The notes under the pieces: model-generated
Told to the model about the DNA's origin: nothing
Database searches by the model: none
The model's input: only the letters and a program-made list of their open reading frames with translations
Part shown: positions 62,701 to 64,000 of the stretch, in pieces
Layout: the number at the start of each line of letters is the position of its first letter
Numbering within the stretch: the stretch's first letter is position 1
Made by a program: the position numbers and the translations under genes
NCBI GenBank assembly: GCA_950295325.1
Contig: OX485804.1
Coordinates: 30,688,001 to 30,752,000, forward strand
Length of the DNA stretch: 64,000 nucleotides
Direction of reading: 5' to 3'
Source of the DNA: Polytrichum commune
Lineage: Eukaryota; Streptophyta; Polytrichopsida; Polytrichales; Polytrichaceae

Positions 62701-64000
62701 TTAGAGCAAGGGTTTTGTGTTATTCACAAATGAATTATCATAACCAAACAAGCTACGTATTTCAATGTTTGGTGCTTTGTCTAAGTTCACCATCATGTTC
62801 ATATTAGGAGCCCATTTCAGTGTTGCCCATATGTAAGACCAAAACCTACAAAAAAAAGTTGGGGTTGAACTAATAAAGCATAAAAAAAACACTTGACAAC
62901 CTTATAAACATTTGAGAACAAATATCCTCACAAATCTACCTAACATGTTGTGTAGCTCCCAACATGTGCCCAATGTGTTCAAGGTCATATATATGTCTGC
63001 AAATCCTTCAGCTTTGCATGCTACAGGTGGGCACCTAGAGTAGCGACACCATCTCAACTCTTCAAGAACATCAACATATTTTGTAGAAAAAACTCCACAA
63101 CAATTGGGCGGTAGGGTGACTATCCTTCTTCATATGCCAAGTGAGCTTGCCTCTCAACAAGCTTGAGTGCATGGGACAACCCTATAGTTTATTTGCCAAC
63201 CACACCCAAATTTTAACAACTAATTTCCCATGCCATAGAGCCAAAACGCGGGTGAAACGAACAACAAACTTCAAAAAAACCCCCAAATGAACCTCACTTA
63301 CCACATCTCTCCACTCGGCACTCACATGGCGAGTTGTGTGTATGAACATGAGGTCCTCAAAGGTAGGCTTGTGTAGTGGTCTCTCCAAATGTCTTGGCAT
63401 GTCCAACAATCCACAAGTTTGTTGATTAGGGGCAGAATCACCCAACGTAGATAGTTTTATCTTTGTGCACATAAGCCTCTTATCAACCTATCAACCTATC
63501 TTTTATGAAACATGGGTTCCATTCAGTTGGTTGATTAGAGTGATATTGTAAATTGTGCCACCATTACTGGTAACAACAATTCTAATATGAGTGCATGATG
63601 ATGCTCCACTCACTTGTTTTTCAAACCCATCTAAAACATGGCTTATTTTTACCCTTGCTTCTTTAACGGCCACATCACATCTTCATAGACCATCATGCAA
63701 GTCTCTATCTTCATTCACTTCAGTTTCCATTTCAAGGTCCTCAAATAATACAACCCTAGATTCCTGCAGCAGCTGATCCCAAATAACTTTTGCATCCCTA
63801 TCTTTGCCAACTTCTAGTCTTCAGTTTGGGACATATGCAATAGTCTTGAGGTCTATCCATTCAACTTTGAAAGGTTTTGAAAACCAAGTCTTCTCCCTTG
63901 CCATCGTGTTGGGAACCATTCCCAGAACTCAAACAATTTTTGTGTGTTGCATGTAGTCTTTTCTTCAACAACAATATAAAATCTTGATTTGTGGTTATTT
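62701..64000 (-). pseudogene. unrecognised decayed coding stretch
   Basis: The minus strand reads as protein-like pieces in changing frames with stops between them: near 63.7-63.8 kb KVIWDQLLQESRVVLFEDLE, then at 63182-63472 a piece with SAEWRDVVSEVHLG and KLVVKIWVWLANKL, then near 63.1 kb LVERQAHLAYEEG, and near 62.7-62.9 kb WATLKWAPNMNMM. The composition is protein-like but I do not recognise the family. It may be a transposon-related gene or a host pseudogene that continues beyond the window. Confidence 0.3.

Noticed and set aside
1-64000. tRNA or rRNA genes, CRISPR arrays, bacterial-type operons
   Set aside because: No convincing tRNA arms, rRNA stretches or regularly spaced repeats were seen by eye; the gene structure is eukaryotic.

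Overview
This window is nuclear DNA of a land plant (or close streptophyte relative). Five intron-containing protein genes sit in long AT-rich intergenic stretches packed with small inverted-repeat transposons, a LINE and decayed transposase relics. Splice sites are GT-AG and most introns are short (about 100-700 bp). The genes include a chloroplast-type fused aminodeoxychorismate synthase, an ER oligosaccharyltransferase subunit and a plant-type reticulocalbin. The gene spacing of about 13 kb and the style of the LINE and BED-finger relics would suit a bryophyte or another seedless plant, but that is a weak inference.

Layout. 1-2.6 kb: a four-EF-hand calmodulin-like gene (minus strand) with a GC-richer 5' flank. 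2.6-10.2 kb: AT-rich DNA with a degenerate minisatellite. 10.2-13.1 kb: a long inverted-repeat (foldback) element with a GC-rich core. 13-19.8 kb: several inverted-repeat elements. 19.9-21.7 kb: a second calmodulin-like gene (minus strand) with a coding first exon. 21.7-32.7 kb: a decayed BED-finger/hAT-like relic, nested MITEs and tandem duplications. 32.8-37.1 kb: a six-EF-hand reticulocalbin/CREC gene (plus strand, 7 exons). 37.9-42.6 kb: two 5'-truncated LINE copies, one of them split. 44.4-46.5 kb: ribophorin I/OST1 (minus strand, 2 exons). 46.6-52 kb: mostly repeats. 52.1-59.3 kb: aminodeoxychorismate synthase (plus strand, 13 exons), whose reading frame is broken by one base in exon 5. 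60.4-61.3 kb: a Tigger-like deletion derivative next to a MITE. 62.7-64 kb: an unrecognised decayed coding stretch.

The five genes do not form a pathway. Two are cytosolic-type Ca2+ sensors that look like paralogues, one is a secretory-pathway Ca2+-binding protein, one acts in ER N-glycosylation and one in plastid folate (p-aminobenzoate) synthesis. Exon boundaries were deduced by reading splice signals and checking codon phase; no transcript evidence was available. The most notable observations are a frame-preserving, stop-free intron in the reticulocalbin gene (possible exitron that would add a membrane segment), the foldback element whose two arms carry the same MITE, and the single-base break in the synthase gene.
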